Assembly (NCBI GenBank): GCA_031552145.1
Contig: JAVBMV010000005.1
Span: forward strand, 248,001-312,000
DNA from: JAVBMV01 sp031552145
Lineage (GTDB): Bacteria; Myxococcota; Myxococcia; Myxococcales; UBA5297
Direction: 5' to 3'
Length of the DNA stretch: 64,000 nucleotides
The notes beneath the pieces were generated by a model. The model saw only the letters and a program-made list of their open reading frames with translations, ran no database searches and had not been told where the DNA came from. Both the position numbers and the translations under genes were made by a program. Below, piece after piece: positions 45,891 through 54,581 of this stretch (position 1 is its first letter; each line of letters begins with the position of its first letter).

Positions 45891-46850
45891 TCAGGGCGAG
45901 GATGCCCCCTCGCTCGCCGTGGCAGCGAGGGGGGAGGGCGGCGGAAGCAGCTCGTAGAGCCTCACGCCGATCACCTTCCAGGCGCGCGGCATTCGGCAGC
46001 GGCGCAGAAATCGGGCAGGGCTCTCGTCCACAACTCTGGCGTAGGGGTCGCGCGCCGCGTGGCGAAAGAAGGGCTCGCTCCCTCCGCCCGGCAGCGGGCG
46101 TTGGAAGATAAAGCCGACGTGAGTGACGTCGAAGGGGCTCTGCTCCCTCGGCTCGCGCACTACCGCGAAGAGGGTCCCCGAGGGGATGGAGGGGAGCAGC
46201 TCCTCGAAGAGGTCGAGAGGGAGGTAGTCCCCCGAAAAGCTGCCCAGGGGGGCGCGCGCGTCGGGCAGTACGAGCTCCCGCGCCTGGGTGCGCCCCTTCC
46301 ATTTCGCCAGAGTCACCTCTCTGGGAGAGTGGGCGATCCGCTCCTTGCCGAGCGCCTGCGTGAGCTCCCGGATGAAGCCCTTGCGCTCATTGGCGGGCAC
46401 CCACTGCTCGGCGAAAAAGTGGTTTCGCCCGGCATAGCTCACCTCGCCTTCATAGCGGAGGGCGTCGAGCAGCGGCGCGACCTCGTCGACGGCCCGCGCG
46501 CGGGCGAGGGCGAGCGAAGTCTCCACGAATGTGAGGCAGTCCATCAGTTCGCACCGCAGTCGTGGTTCTGGATCGGGCACGGCGCCCACGCCCTCTCCCA
46601 GCGGATCGACCTGGTAGCGCACGCCGAGGAACTGGCGTGTCGCCCATTCCAACCTCGTGTCGAGCGCTCCAGTCGGGGCGGCCGGCGGCGCCTTCGCCAG
46701 GTCGAATTTGCAGTTGGCCGGGAGCGCGCGTTCGGCTCTGACCTTGGGGCTTGCCGCCGCGCCAGAGGCTGTAGGCGCGGGGGCCGGCGCCGCCGAGATG
46801 AGCGTGGCCAGGATCGTGCCGAGGAGCGGGCCTTGAAGTTGGATGAGCAT
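45891..46850 (-). CDS. DUF1460 protein, NlpC/P60-like amidase fold
   Basis: The 319-residue product has a signal peptide (cleavage after about residue 22) and a DUF1460 domain, related to NlpC/P60 peptidases and annotated as N-acetylmuramoyl-L-alanine amidase-like. The probable nucleophile is the cysteine in CELMDCLTFVETSLALA and the catalytic histidine is in VTHVGFIFQ. DUF1460 members hydrolyse cell-wall amides or act on related ligands, so a role in peptidoglycan turnover in the periplasm is likely but unproven. It is divergent from dapF (97 bases between start codons) and sits upstream of the gsp operon. Confidence 0.82.
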   Translation of the reverse strand: MLIQLQGPLLGTILATLISAAPAPAPTASGAAASPKVRAERALPANCKFDLAKAPPAAPTGALDTRLEWATRQFLGVRYQVDPLGEGVGAVPDPEPRLRCELMDCLTFVETSLALARARAVDEVAPLLDALRYEGEVSYAGRNHFFAEQWVPANERKGFIRELTQALGKERIAHSPREVTLAKWKGRTQARELVLPDARAPLGSFSGDYLPLDLFEELLPSIPSGTLFAVVREPREQSPFDVTHVGFIFQRPLPGGGSEPFFRHAARDPYARVVDESPARFLRRCRMPRAWKVIGVRLYELLPPPSPLAATASEGASSP

Positions 46851-46946
46851 GGCGCGAGAGCTGTTTCTAGCAGAGAGAGCGCGCGCGGGCGAAAAAGGCT
46901 CCGGGTCGAGCGGCGCCGAGCGGCGCTGTGTTATCTAGGAGAGCAG

Positions 46947-47816
46947 ATGGGAGAGCGCATCTACAAGTACGAGGGGCTGGGCAACGACTTCGTCCTGCTC
47001 GATCGGCGTGGGGAAGAGAGCGGCCTGCCCGAGGTGGGGCCTGGCTACGCCGTGGCGCTCTGCGATCGCAGGTTGGGAGTGGGCGCCGATGGCCTGCTCT
47101 GCCTGCGCCCCTCCGAGCGCGCGATGGCCGAGATGGAGGTCTGGAACGCCGACGGGAGCAGGGCGCAGACTTGTGGAAATGGCCTGCGTTGCGCGGCGCT
47201 CTACCTGGCCGAGAGCGAGCGCGCGGTGCGGCGCGAGCTGCTCCTCTCCACCCTCGCGGGGCTCTGCCGCTGTGGCGTCGAGGCGGGGCGCCCGGGCGAC
47301 ATCGGCAGCGTTGCGGTGGAAATGGGGTGCCCCTCCTTCGCGCCCGCTTCGCTCCCCATGGCCTCCTCCGCGAGCCTCATCGATGGAGAGCTATTGCTCG
47401 GTGAGGAGCGCCTCCTCGCGACCGCGCTCTCCATGGGCAACCCACACCTGGTGCTCTGGGGAATCGCGCGCGCGCGCATGGCCGAGCTTGGGCCGCGCCT
47501 CGAGCAACACCCGCTCTTCCCCGAGCGCGTCAATGTCGCGTTCGCCTGGGAGTCGGAGGGCGCCCCGGGGCGCGAACTCGAGGTCGTCGTCTGGGAGCGG
47601 GGCTGTGGACTGACGCGGGCCTGCGGGACGGGCGCCTGCGCCGTGGCGGTCTCGGCGGTGCTCCAGGGACGGCGCGCCGCCGGAGCACCTATGTCGGTGC
47701 GCTTGCCGGGCGGAGTGCTGGAGTTGCGGGTCGCGCCTGGCCCTGGCGCCGTTACGATGCGCGGTCCCGCCCGCCGCGTCTTCGACGGGCGCGTCGCTCC
47801 CCTCCATACGAGCTAA
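46947..47816 (+). CDS. dapF: Diaminopimelate epimerase
   Basis: DapF turns LL-diaminopimelate into the meso form for lysine and peptidoglycan synthesis. The 289-residue product has the opening YEGLGNDFVLLD, the two catalytic cysteines in TCGNGLRC (Cys76) and RACGTGACA (Cys226), and the family substrate loop MGNPHLVLW. TAGGAGAG lies just before the ATG at 46947. The frame is open more than a kilobase upstream, but that part only shadows the DUF1460 gene. Confidence 0.94.
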   Translation: MGERIYKYEGLGNDFVLLDRRGEESGLPEVGPGYAVALCDRRLGVGADGLLCLRPSERAMAEMEVWNADGSRAQTCGNGLRCAALYLAESERAVRRELLLSTLAGLCRCGVEAGRPGDIGSVAVEMGCPSFAPASLPMASSASLIDGELLLGEERLLATALSMGNPHLVLWGIARARMAELGPRLEQHPLFPERVNVAFAWESEGAPGRELEVVVWERGCGLTRACGTGACAVAVSAVLQGRRAAGAPMSVRLPGGVLELRVAPGPGAVTMRGPARRVFDGRVAPLHTS

Positions 47817-47926
47817 TGGAAGCGGCTCAAAAATAAATTTGAACCGTTAATAATCTGTTTGCATGGGTAGACTACTACTGGTCTTGCTCGGCCATCCTCA
47901 ATGGCCCACAACAGAGAGGAAAAAAC

Positions 47927-48508
47927 GTGAGCGCGATCGATGCGAAGGGGGTCTTTTCGAAGCTGCTGGAGCTGCCGGGGGCGAACATCGAAGAAGTTCA
48001 TGTGGATGGCAAGACGGTGAACATCATCGTCACGCCCAAGGAGAGCGCGCACCGCTGCCCGGTGGCGAGCTGCCGCTTCCAAACCCACGCGGCCTACGAC
48101 TCCAACGTGCGCCGATGGCGCGCGCTGCCTCTCGCGGAGTACGAACTGGTGCTCGTCATGCGTTGCTGCAGGCTGCGCTGCCCGAGCCACGGCGTCCTCT
48201 TCGAGAAGGTGCCTTTCGCCAACCGCGGTGTTCGCTTCACCGCCGATTTCGAAGAGCTGCTCGTCCGCGCGACCAAGGCGGCTGACGTTACCCGCCTCTC
48301 CCGGTCGATGCGGGTGGCATGGAACACCGCCGCGGCCATCATCGACAGGCATGATGGCGCTGCCGCCGATGCACAGGTCAGTCCGAGGCGGATCGCCAAG
48401 CTCTACGCTATCTCGTCTGAGGGCACCATCACCTACCGCAATCCCGACGCCGCGTTTCAGTTCTTGGCGTCGAGCGCGAAGGGCAAGGCCCGACGCCGCG
48501 CCGGCTGA
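47927..48508 (+). pseudogene. Truncated ISL3-family transposase-like protein (possibly domesticated)
   Basis: The 193-residue product resembles the N-terminus of ISL3-family transposases: a zinc-binding region (CPVASC, then CCRLRCPSHG), the segment FEKVPFANRGVRFTADF, and a helix-turn-helix-like part up to about residue 145. The DDE catalytic domain that makes these enzymes about 400 residues is absent. The last ~50 residues are unrelated to transposases as far as I can see. The frame is intact, starts with GTG behind GAGAGGA, and has normal codon usage, so it may be a retained DNA-binding protein rather than pure debris. The 110-base upstream gap is distinctly AT-rich. No flanking inverted repeats were found. 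Confidence 0.6.
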
Positions 48509-48528
48509 GCTCAGAGCTCGTGGCCGGC
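48500..48528. repeat. Hairpin between convergent ISL3-like gene and fmt
   Basis: GCCGGC (48500-48505) with GAGC (48507-48510) can pair with GCTC (48516-48519) and GCCGGC (48523-48528). It spans both stop codons; without T runs it is only a weak bidirectional terminator candidate. Confidence 0.35.
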
Positions 48529-49449
48529 GAGATAGTCGGCCACGCGCATGCGCCTTCCTCCCTCCGGTTGTATCTCCAGGAGGCGTAGGATGCCCTCGCC
48601 GCAGGCGAGGTCGATCCCTTCGGAGGTAGCGGCGAGGAGCGTGCCGGGCGAGGCACCCGGGGCTGCGGCCGTCGCAGTGCCCGGCAGCGCCACCGCGCGG
48701 TGGATCTTCAGCGGCCGCCCCGAGACCGTCAGTGTCGCGCCGGGCCAAGGGGAGAAGCCCCTGATCCGGCAGCAGAGGAGCGCCGCGGGGAGTGCGAGCT
48801 CCAGGCGGCCATCCTCCTTCTTCAGGATGGGCGCGAGCGTCGCCTCTTCCTCCCGCTGTGGCACCGCGGTGAGCGCGCCCGCGAGGTAGCGGGGCAGCTC
48901 CTCGCGGAGCAGGGCGCCGCCCAGGGCCGCGAGGCGCTCGTGCATCGTGCCGCCGGTCTCGTCGTCGCCGATGGGAATGCTCCTTGCTGCCAGGATGGGG
49001 CCGGTGTCGAGCCCCTCGGCCATGCGCATCAGCGTGACGCCCGTCTCGCGGTCGCCATTGGCGATAGCCCACTGGATGGGGGCGGCGCCGCGGTAGCGCG
49101 GCAGCAGCGAGGCGTGCACGTTGAGGCAGCCCAAGCGCGGCAGCTCGAGCAGCGCGGGCGGCAGGATTCTCCCGTAGGCCGCGACCACCGCCACATCGGC
49201 GTCGAACGCCGCGAGCTGCGCCCTTAGCTGTGGCTCGCGCACGCGCTCTGGCTGGAGCACCGCAATGGCGCGCTCCTGGGCCCAGCGCTTCGTAGGGGGC
49301 GCGGTCAGCTGGCGCCCGCGCCCCGCGGGACGATCAGGCTGCGTCACCACCGCCACTACCTCGCCCACCTCGGCGCAGGCCTCGAGGGAGGGCACGGCGA
49401 AGTCGGGGGTGCCCATGAAGAGGATCCGCGCGCTGCTTTTGGAGCTCAT
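48511..49449 (-). CDS. fmt: Methionyl-tRNA formyltransferase
   Basis: Fmt formylates initiator methionyl-tRNA. The 312-residue product starts with ILFMGTPDFAVPSLEA, has the catalytic core NVHASLLPRYRGAAPIQWAI and MAEGLDTGPILA, and a C-terminal OB-like domain for tRNA. No peptide deformylase gene is adjacent, although it often is in other genomes. The ATG at 49449 overlaps the stop of the upstream glycerate kinase gene by four bases, so the three minus-strand genes manC, glycerate kinase and fmt form an operon. Confidence 0.94.
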   Translation of the reverse strand: MSSKSSARILFMGTPDFAVPSLEACAEVGEVVAVVTQPDRPAGRGRQLTAPPTKRWAQERAIAVLQPERVREPQLRAQLAAFDADVAVVAAYGRILPPALLELPRLGCLNVHASLLPRYRGAAPIQWAIANGDRETGVTLMRMAEGLDTGPILAARSIPIGDDETGGTMHERLAALGGALLREELPRYLAGALTAVPQREEEATLAPILKKEDGRLELALPAALLCCRIRGFSPWPGATLTVSGRPLKIHRAVALPGTATAAAPGASPGTLLAATSEGIDLACGEGILRLLEIQPEGGRRMRVADYLAGHEL

Positions 49450-50633
49450 GTGTCGTCGATCCGTTCCAAAGGAGTTCGTTCCAATAGTATGAGGTCACAC
49501 AGGTTGGTGCCGCTGTCGAAGGCGGGGAGCGCGGCGCCCAGGGCGGCGCAGGCGGGCGCCGAGTCGAAGCGCGCGATCGCCTGCCTCAGGTTGATGCCCA
49601 ACGCGCGGGCGCGCGCCGCCGTGCGGCCATCGACCAAGGCCCCCGCGTGCGCCGTATCGCCATCGCGCCCATCGCTCCCGGCGCAGAGCGCGCGGAACGG
49701 GAGACCTTCGAGCCGCTCGGCGAGCAGCAGCGCCAGGTGCTGCATCCTGCCGCCCCGCCCCGCGCCCTGGGGAATGTGGAGCGTCGGCTCGGCCGAGATG
49801 ATGAAGAGGCCAGGTGCATCGGCGTCGTCGCGCCGCCGCAGCGCAGCCTTGGCCACCCGCTCGGCCAGCTCCTCGACTCTCCCCGTGAAGGTCCGCGCCG
49901 CTACCTCGGTCTCCATGGGGGCTGCCTCGCGCGCCGCGGCGCGCGCTAGGTCGATTGGCGTTGCTAGACAGAGATGGTCAAAGGGAGGCGTAGGGCCCGC
50001 GAGCGTAGGGCCGCCCGCCACGGAGGCGAGGTCGCCCGAAGGGATGTCGCAGAGCACCATCGCCGCCGCGCGCTTGGAGCCGAGCGCGGCGGCCAGCTTC
50101 CCGCCCTTGAGCGCGCAGAGCCGCTTGCGCGCGGCATTCATCTCTTCGATGGGCACGCCGCTTTGGAGCAGCGCTTCGAAGGTGGCTCTTAGCGCCTCGA
50201 AGGTGAGCCCCTCTACCGGAGCCGTCGCGAGGGAGGAGCCGCCGCCGCTCACCAAGATGAGCGCGGGCTCCTCCGGGGCGCTCTCGCGCGTCGCGCGCAG
50301 CAGCGCGCGCCCCGCGGCGAGGCTCCTCTCGTCGGGCATGGGGTGGCTCCCCACCATGAGCGCGAGGGTCGAGGGGAGGGTGGCGTGGGCGCGCTCCAGC
50401 GCGCTCTCTTGGAGTACCAACAACCCACTGCAACTGCTCGGGGTCAGGGCGTCGAGCGCGCCCCGCGCCAGGGTGTGGGCGGCCTTCCCCAACCCCAGCA
50501 GCCTTAGCGAGGCGGCGCCGTGGAAGGGGGCTGGGAGCCGCGCCGCGGCGGCGCGGGCCAACGCCGCGCCTCCCATCGCCTCCAGCGTTCTCCGATAGAG
50601 CGAAATAAGGGCGTCGGGCACGTCGTGCGCCAT
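49446..50633 (-). CDS. Glycerate 2-kinase (MOFRL family)
   Basis: The 395-residue product belongs to the DUF4147/MOFRL family of glycerate kinases, formerly mis-annotated as hydroxypyruvate reductase (TtuD). It phosphorylates glycerate to 2-phosphoglycerate. The N-terminal domain has LGLGKAAHTLARGAL and LILVSGGGSSL; the MOFRL domain has the motif LCAGSDGRDGDTAHAGALVDG. Its length is slightly short of the 400-440 typical of the family. It lies between manC and fmt with overlapping codons on both sides, an unusual mixture of functions. Confidence 0.88.
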   Translation of the reverse strand: MAHDVPDALISLYRRTLEAMGGAALARAAAARLPAPFHGAASLRLLGLGKAAHTLARGALDALTPSSCSGLLVLQESALERAHATLPSTLALMVGSHPMPDERSLAAGRALLRATRESAPEEPALILVSGGGSSLATAPVEGLTFEALRATFEALLQSGVPIEEMNAARKRLCALKGGKLAAALGSKRAAAMVLCDIPSGDLASVAGGPTLAGPTPPFDHLCLATPIDLARAAAREAAPMETEVAARTFTGRVEELAERVAKAALRRRDDADAPGLFIISAEPTLHIPQGAGRGGRMQHLALLLAERLEGLPFRALCAGSDGRDGDTAHAGALVDGRTAARARALGINLRQAIARFDSAPACAALGAALPAFDSGTNLCDLILLERTPLERIDDT

Positions 50634-51715
50634 CAGAGCAGGCCACCTCTGCCGGAGCGCTCCAGCAGCGCCACCACCTCCCGAACCTCCTGCGCGCGCT
50701 CCTTCGAGCAGACGAGGAGCGCGTCGCCCGTGTCGACGACCACCACTCCGGAGAGCCCTACCACCGCGACGGGGCGCCCTCCCTGGGCGAGCAGCACCGA
50801 GTCGCTCACGCCGTGCTGGAAGACCTCCCCCTCCACCACGTTCCCCGCGGCGTCCAGGGAGCGCACCTCGGGCAGCGCCGGGAAGGAGCCCACGTCCGAC
50901 CAGCCGAAGGCGCCCGGCACCAGCGCCACGTGCTCCGCACGCTCCATGACGCCGAAGTCGATGGAGGTGGCGGGCATCTTCGGGAACTGCTCTGCGAGCA
51001 CGGTGTCGAAGGAGGCAGTGCCCGCGGCCTGGCGCAGAAGGGCGAGCGGCGCGCGCGCATCAGGCAGGTGGCGCTCGATCTCATCGAGGATCCGATCGGC
51101 GCGGAAGAGGAAGATGCCGGCGTTCCACAGATAGTCGCCGCTGGCCAAATAGCTCTTGGCGCGCTCCAGATCGGGCTTTTCGACGAAGCGCACCACCTCG
51201 CAGAGCGGTGGGCTCCCGGGTGCAAGCTCGCGCCCCCGCAGCAGATATCCAAAGCCCGTCTCCGGGCGGGTGGGGGAGATTCCGATAGTCACCAGCCGCC
51301 CCTCGGTCGCGCCCTCTACCCCCTTGGCCAACGCGGCGCGCATGGCCGCGGGGTCCGCCACGTGATGATCGGAGGGGAGCACGAGGAGGAGCGCTTCGGG
51401 GTCGCGCGCCAGCGCGGCGACGGCCGCCAGCGCGATGCAGGGGGCCGTGTTGCGGGCCACGGGCTCCAGCAGGAGATTTCGCGCGGGCAGGCCGGGCATC
51501 AGCGTCCGCACGGTCTCCGCGTGCTGCTGGCCGCAGACCACCAGCGTCCGCTCCAGGGGGTCGGCGCCGCAGAGCGGGGCGACGCGCTCGAAGGTCTCGA
51601 CGAGCATCGGCGCGCCGCCCGAGAGGGGCAGGAACTGCTTGGGCCTCGCTCTGCGGGAGAGGGGCCAGAAGCGGGTGCCGGAGCCGCCGGCCATAATGAC
51701 TGGGAAGAGGGACAT
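50633..51715 (-). CDS. manC: Mannose-1-phosphate guanylyltransferase
   Basis: The enzyme makes GDP-mannose from GTP and mannose-1-phosphate. The 360-residue product has the nucleotidyltransferase signature MAGGSGTRFWPLSRRARPKQFL at its start, LLVLPSDHHVAD and FVEKPDLERA, and a C-terminal left-handed-helix-like end. It lacks the cupin isomerase domain of the bifunctional type II enzymes, so it is the single-function GMP form. The ATG at 51715 directly precedes the conserved motif. GDP-mannose is the expected donor of the mannosyltransferase at 2.7 kb. Confidence 0.92.
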   Translation of the reverse strand: MSLFPVIMAGGSGTRFWPLSRRARPKQFLPLSGGAPMLVETFERVAPLCGADPLERTLVVCGQQHAETVRTLMPGLPARNLLLEPVARNTAPCIALAAVAALARDPEALLLVLPSDHHVADPAAMRAALAKGVEGATEGRLVTIGISPTRPETGFGYLLRGRELAPGSPPLCEVVRFVEKPDLERAKSYLASGDYLWNAGIFLFRADRILDEIERHLPDARAPLALLRQAAGTASFDTVLAEQFPKMPATSIDFGVMERAEHVALVPGAFGWSDVGSFPALPEVRSLDAAGNVVEGEVFQHGVSDSVLLAQGGRPVAVVGLSGVVVVDTGDALLVCSKERAQEVREVVALLERSGRGGLL

Positions 51716-51810
51716 GGTCGCCTCGGATCTAGTTGGAGTGGCCATCGGGGCGAATCATACCCTCCGTGCGCTCTTTCGGCGCGCCGGGAGAGCGAGTAAT
51801 AGGGGCGGTC

Positions 51811-52647
51811 ATGACACTCTTCGAAGCGGCGCTCTACGGGCTCGTCCAGGGGCTGACCGAGTTTTTGCCCATCAGCTCGACGGCGCACCTACGCCTCTTG
51901 CCGGAACTTCTCGGCAAACCCGATCCGGGCGCGGCCTTCACCGCCATCCTGCAGCTCGGGACCACGGCGGCCGTCCTGCTCTACTTCTGGGGAGATATCT
52001 GGAGGATCGCGGGCGCCTTCTTCTCGGCCCTTGGGCGGCGGCGCCCCTTCGAGAGCTTCGACGCGCGCCTGGGCTGGTATCTCATCGTCGGGACGGTGCC
52101 GATCGGCATCGCGGGACTCGTGCTGAAGGACGCGATCGAGACGAGCTTTCGCGCGCTCTGGGTGGTGGCGGCGGCGCTCATCCTCTTCGCGCTGTTGCTC
52201 CTCGCCGCCGAGCGGCTGGCGCGCCACGCGCGCGCCTTCGATTCGGCGCGATTAGGTGACGCCCTCGCCATCGGCGCGGCGCAATGTTTGGCGCTCATAC
52301 CGGGGGCCTCGCGCTCGGGCGTGACGCTCACCGCGGGGCTGGCGCTCGGCTTCAAGCGGGCCGACGCGGCGCGCCTCTCCTTCCTGCTCTCCATCCCGGC
52401 GACCGTCGCGGCGGGGCTCTTCGAGCTGCGCCATCTCTCTGGCCCGGCGCCGCACGAGGCGGTGGATGCTGTCGGTGCGCCGCTCTGGGGCCCTTCGCTC
52501 ATCGTTGGCCTCGTCGTCGCCTTTATCTTTGGCTATCTCTCGATTGCGGCGCTGCTCGCCCTGCTTCGGACGCGCACCACCATTCCTTTCGTCATCTATC
52601 GCCTCGCCCTGGGCTCCGCCCTCTTCGTCGCCATCTTCACCCACTAG
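51811..52647 (+). CDS. uppP: Undecaprenyl-diphosphate phosphatase
   Basis: UppP (BacA) recycles undecaprenyl pyrophosphate to the monophosphate carrier needed for peptidoglycan and other polymers, and its overproduction gives bacitracin resistance. The 278-residue product has eight predicted membrane segments, the conserved LTEFLPISSTAHLRL near residues 15-29, and PGASRSGVTLTAGLALG near 164-180. The start is the ATG at 51811, directly at the conserved N-terminus; the earlier open frame overlaps manC. It is divergent from manC. Confidence 0.94.
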   Translation: MTLFEAALYGLVQGLTEFLPISSTAHLRLLPELLGKPDPGAAFTAILQLGTTAAVLLYFWGDIWRIAGAFFSALGRRRPFESFDARLGWYLIVGTVPIGIAGLVLKDAIETSFRALWVVAAALILFALLLLAAERLARHARAFDSARLGDALAIGAAQCLALIPGASRSGVTLTAGLALGFKRADAARLSFLLSIPATVAAGLFELRHLSGPAPHEAVDAVGAPLWGPSLIVGLVVAFIFGYLSIAALLALLRTRTTIPFVIYRLALGSALFVAIFTH

Positions 52648-52653
52648 CTCACC

Positions 52654-53292
52654 ATGTTCGACGCCGCGACCAGAGGGCCACTCACTCGGCTCAAGCAGGC
52701 GCTCGACGCGCGCGCGCCGAGAGAGCTGGGCGCGCTGCCGCAGGGCGTGGCCAGGGCAAGTGTCCTGCTCCCCCTCTTCACGCGCGCGGGGGTGCCCCAC
52801 CTGCTCTTCCTGAAGCGCCCTGATGGCGACTATCCCCACGCCGGCCAGATCGCCTTCCCCGGCGGCAAGCGCGACGCGGGTGAGAGCGCGCTCGCCTGTG
52901 CCCTGCGCGAGGCGCAGGAAGAGGTGGGCATCGAGCCGGCCGAGGTGGAGCTGCTAGGGCAGCTCGACGAATACGACACCTTCGTGACGGGCTTTCGCAT
53001 CAACCCCTTCGTCGGCTTTCTGGGCGAGCTGCCCGGGCCGTACGCGCGCGCGCTCCATCAGCGGGAGGTGGAGCGAGTGATCGAAGTGCCCGTCGCGGCG
53101 CTCCTCGTGCCGGGGTGCCACCGCCTGGAGCATGGGTGCCACGCCGGGCGAGCCTACGCGATCAACTACTTCACCGTGGGCCCCGACCTCATCTGGGGAG
53201 TGACCGGCGGCATCCTCGCTCCCTTCCTGGAGCTGCTCTGCGAAGCGGGGCTCGCGGCGCGCCCTACATTCGCGCCCGGCTCCGCTTTCTGA
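52654..53292 (+). CDS. NUDIX hydrolase, CoA pyrophosphatase-like
   Basis: The 212-residue product has a complete NUDIX box, GGKRDAGESALACALREAQEEVGI, around residues 70-93, which binds the metal ions for pyrophosphate hydrolysis. The sequence before it (LLFLKRPDGDYPHAGQIAFPGG) and the overall length resemble NudL-type coenzyme A pyrophosphatases. Substrate specificity is not proven. The ATG is seven bases after the uppP stop, so it is probably co-transcribed. Confidence 0.85.
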   Translation: MFDAATRGPLTRLKQALDARAPRELGALPQGVARASVLLPLFTRAGVPHLLFLKRPDGDYPHAGQIAFPGGKRDAGESALACALREAQEEVGIEPAEVELLGQLDEYDTFVTGFRINPFVGFLGELPGPYARALHQREVERVIEVPVAALLVPGCHRLEHGCHAGRAYAINYFTVGPDLIWGVTGGILAPFLELLCEAGLAARPTFAPGSAF

Positions 53293-53346
53293 TATGAAGA
53301 ATCAGTTCCCGTGACCGGCGGAGCCGGCACCCATCAGGAGAAGACA

Positions 53347-53535
53347 ATGGCGAACAAGATTACCGACGACTGCATCAGCTGTGGCGCGTGCGAGCCCGAG
53401 TGCCCGAACTCCGCCATCTCCCAGGGCGACTCGAGCTATGTGATCGACGCCGCGAAGTGCGACGAGTGCGCCGCCAAGGGTGGCGACATGTGCTGCAAGG
53501 CGGTCTGCCCGACCGACAGCATCGTCAAGGCCTAA
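53347..53535 (+). CDS. 2[4Fe-4S] ferredoxin, YfhL-like
   Basis: The 62-residue protein carries electrons through two cubane iron-sulphur clusters. The first cluster motif is CISCGACEPECP; the second starts CDECAAKGGDMCCKAVCP, with the extra loop between cysteines that is typical of the YfhL/Allochromatium type of low-potential ferredoxin. The ATG at 53347 has AGGAGAAG upstream. Partner enzymes are not encoded nearby. Confidence 0.93.
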   Translation: MANKITDDCISCGACEPECPNSAISQGDSSYVIDAAKCDECAAKGGDMCCKAVCPTDSIVKA

Positions 53536-53564
53536 GCGCCAAGTTCGCTCTTCATAGAGCATTG

Positions 53565-53597
53565 CGGGCGGAGAGAGTTCCTCTTCGCCCGTTTTTT
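53565..53597 (+). terminator. Rho-independent terminator after the ferredoxin gene
   Basis: CGGGCG (53565-53570) with GAGAG can pair with CTCTT and CGCCCG (53586-53591) to give an 11-base stem followed by six T. It lies 29 bases after the stop. Confidence 0.85.
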
Positions 53598-54516
53598 ATT
53601 GCGCGGGCTGCTCTGCTCCCGCCGCCCGCTCCACATCGGCCAACCCCTCGCCGAAGCGGCGCGCCTCGACGCGTATCCGCGCGCGCGCGCCTTCGTCCTC
53701 GCGCTCCATGTCGACGAGCCAGCCCCCCGTGTCGCCCGCCATGGTGGAGCTTCCGGCGCAGAAGATATTCGGGCGCCCCGGCGTCGCCGGGTGCCAATAG
53801 CGGTGGTGGATATGGCCATGGTGGAGCGTGCAGGGGCGCCCCGCGAGCAGCGCCATCAATTCGGCCCCATCGAGCAGGCCATGGGTGCGGCGATCGGGCC
53901 TGCCGTCCTCGTGGAGTGGCCCGTGGTGCACCATGATGGCCAGCGCGCGGCGTGAGAGCGCGGGGTCATCGAGCAGCGCGCGCAGGGCGGCCAGTTGCCG
54001 TTCTCCCACGCGCCCCACCGCGACGCCGGGGCAGGGGGCCAGGCGGGTGCTATCGAGGCCCACGATGGCGAGCTCCTCCCCCGCGAAGCGCACGAAGGGG
54101 TAGCCCTGCGGGCCCGTATATTTCGGCAGGTCGCTCTTCAGCAAATGGCCAAAAATACGTTCGAAGCGCCGTTCGGAGGCGGCCCTGGCGGTATAGCGAT
54201 CGTGATTGCCGGGAATGAGGCTGAAGCGCCCGGGCGAGGCCAAGAGCGGTGCCAAGGCCTCCGCGGCCCCTTCGAACTCCTCGGTAAAGGCAAGGGCCGT
54301 GAGATCGCCCGTGAGGATCACATGGTCGGCGCTCTTCGCGGCCTCGAGCGCCAGGGCATGGAGCCGCTCCTCGGCGCCGCTGTAGCGGGCCGCGCGCCCC
54401 AGGAGGCGCAGCTCGAACTGGGCGCAGAGGCGTCTGAAGCCCAGGCGGCGCAGGGGCATCCCGGAGGTGTCGAGCTGGACGTGGACATCGCTCAGATGGG
54501 CTAGGCGGATGGACAT
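53596..54516 (-). CDS. Calcineurin-like metallophosphoesterase
   Basis: The 306-residue product has all five blocks of the binuclear metallophosphoesterase fold: DVH near residue 10, GDLT, GNHD, HHGP and GHIHH. There is no signal peptide, so it is cytoplasmic. The family hydrolyses many phosphoesters, for example cyclic nucleotides or nucleotide sugars such as UDP-2,3-diacylglucosamine (LpxH); LpxH is smaller and the assignment is left open. Its stop lies inside the T run of the ferredoxin terminator; it is divergent from galU. Confidence 0.88.
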   Translation of the reverse strand: MSIRLAHLSDVHVQLDTSGMPLRRLGFRRLCAQFELRLLGRAARYSGAEERLHALALEAAKSADHVILTGDLTALAFTEEFEGAAEALAPLLASPGRFSLIPGNHDRYTARAASERRFERIFGHLLKSDLPKYTGPQGYPFVRFAGEELAIVGLDSTRLAPCPGVAVGRVGERQLAALRALLDDPALSRRALAIMVHHGPLHEDGRPDRRTHGLLDGAELMALLAGRPCTLHHGHIHHRYWHPATPGRPNIFCAGSSTMAGDTGGWLVDMEREDEGARARIRVEARRFGEGLADVERAAGAEQPAQ

Positions 54517-54554
54517 GGCGTCACTTTACCCAATGTCGCCTGAGGCGATAGGTT

Positions 54555-54574
54555 TCGAGTTTCCGAAAACTCGA
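54555..54574 (+). promoter_or_regulatory. Hairpin next to the galU ribosome binding site
   Basis: TCGAGTTT and AAACTCGA form a perfect eight-base stem with loop CCGA. The last bases of the stem are shared with the GAGG ribosome binding sequence (54573-54576) of the next gene, so folding could limit translation. Confidence 0.4.
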
Positions 54575-54581
54575 GGTGAGC

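Noticed and set aside
47817..48530. A complete ISL3 insertion sequence
   Set aside because: The catalytic domain is missing, and I saw no terminal inverted repeats or target duplication around the gene.
53596..54516. Assignment of the metallophosphoesterase as LpxH
   Set aside because: It has the general fold but is longer (306 versus about 240 residues) and lacks clear LpxH-specific signatures, so a general name was kept.
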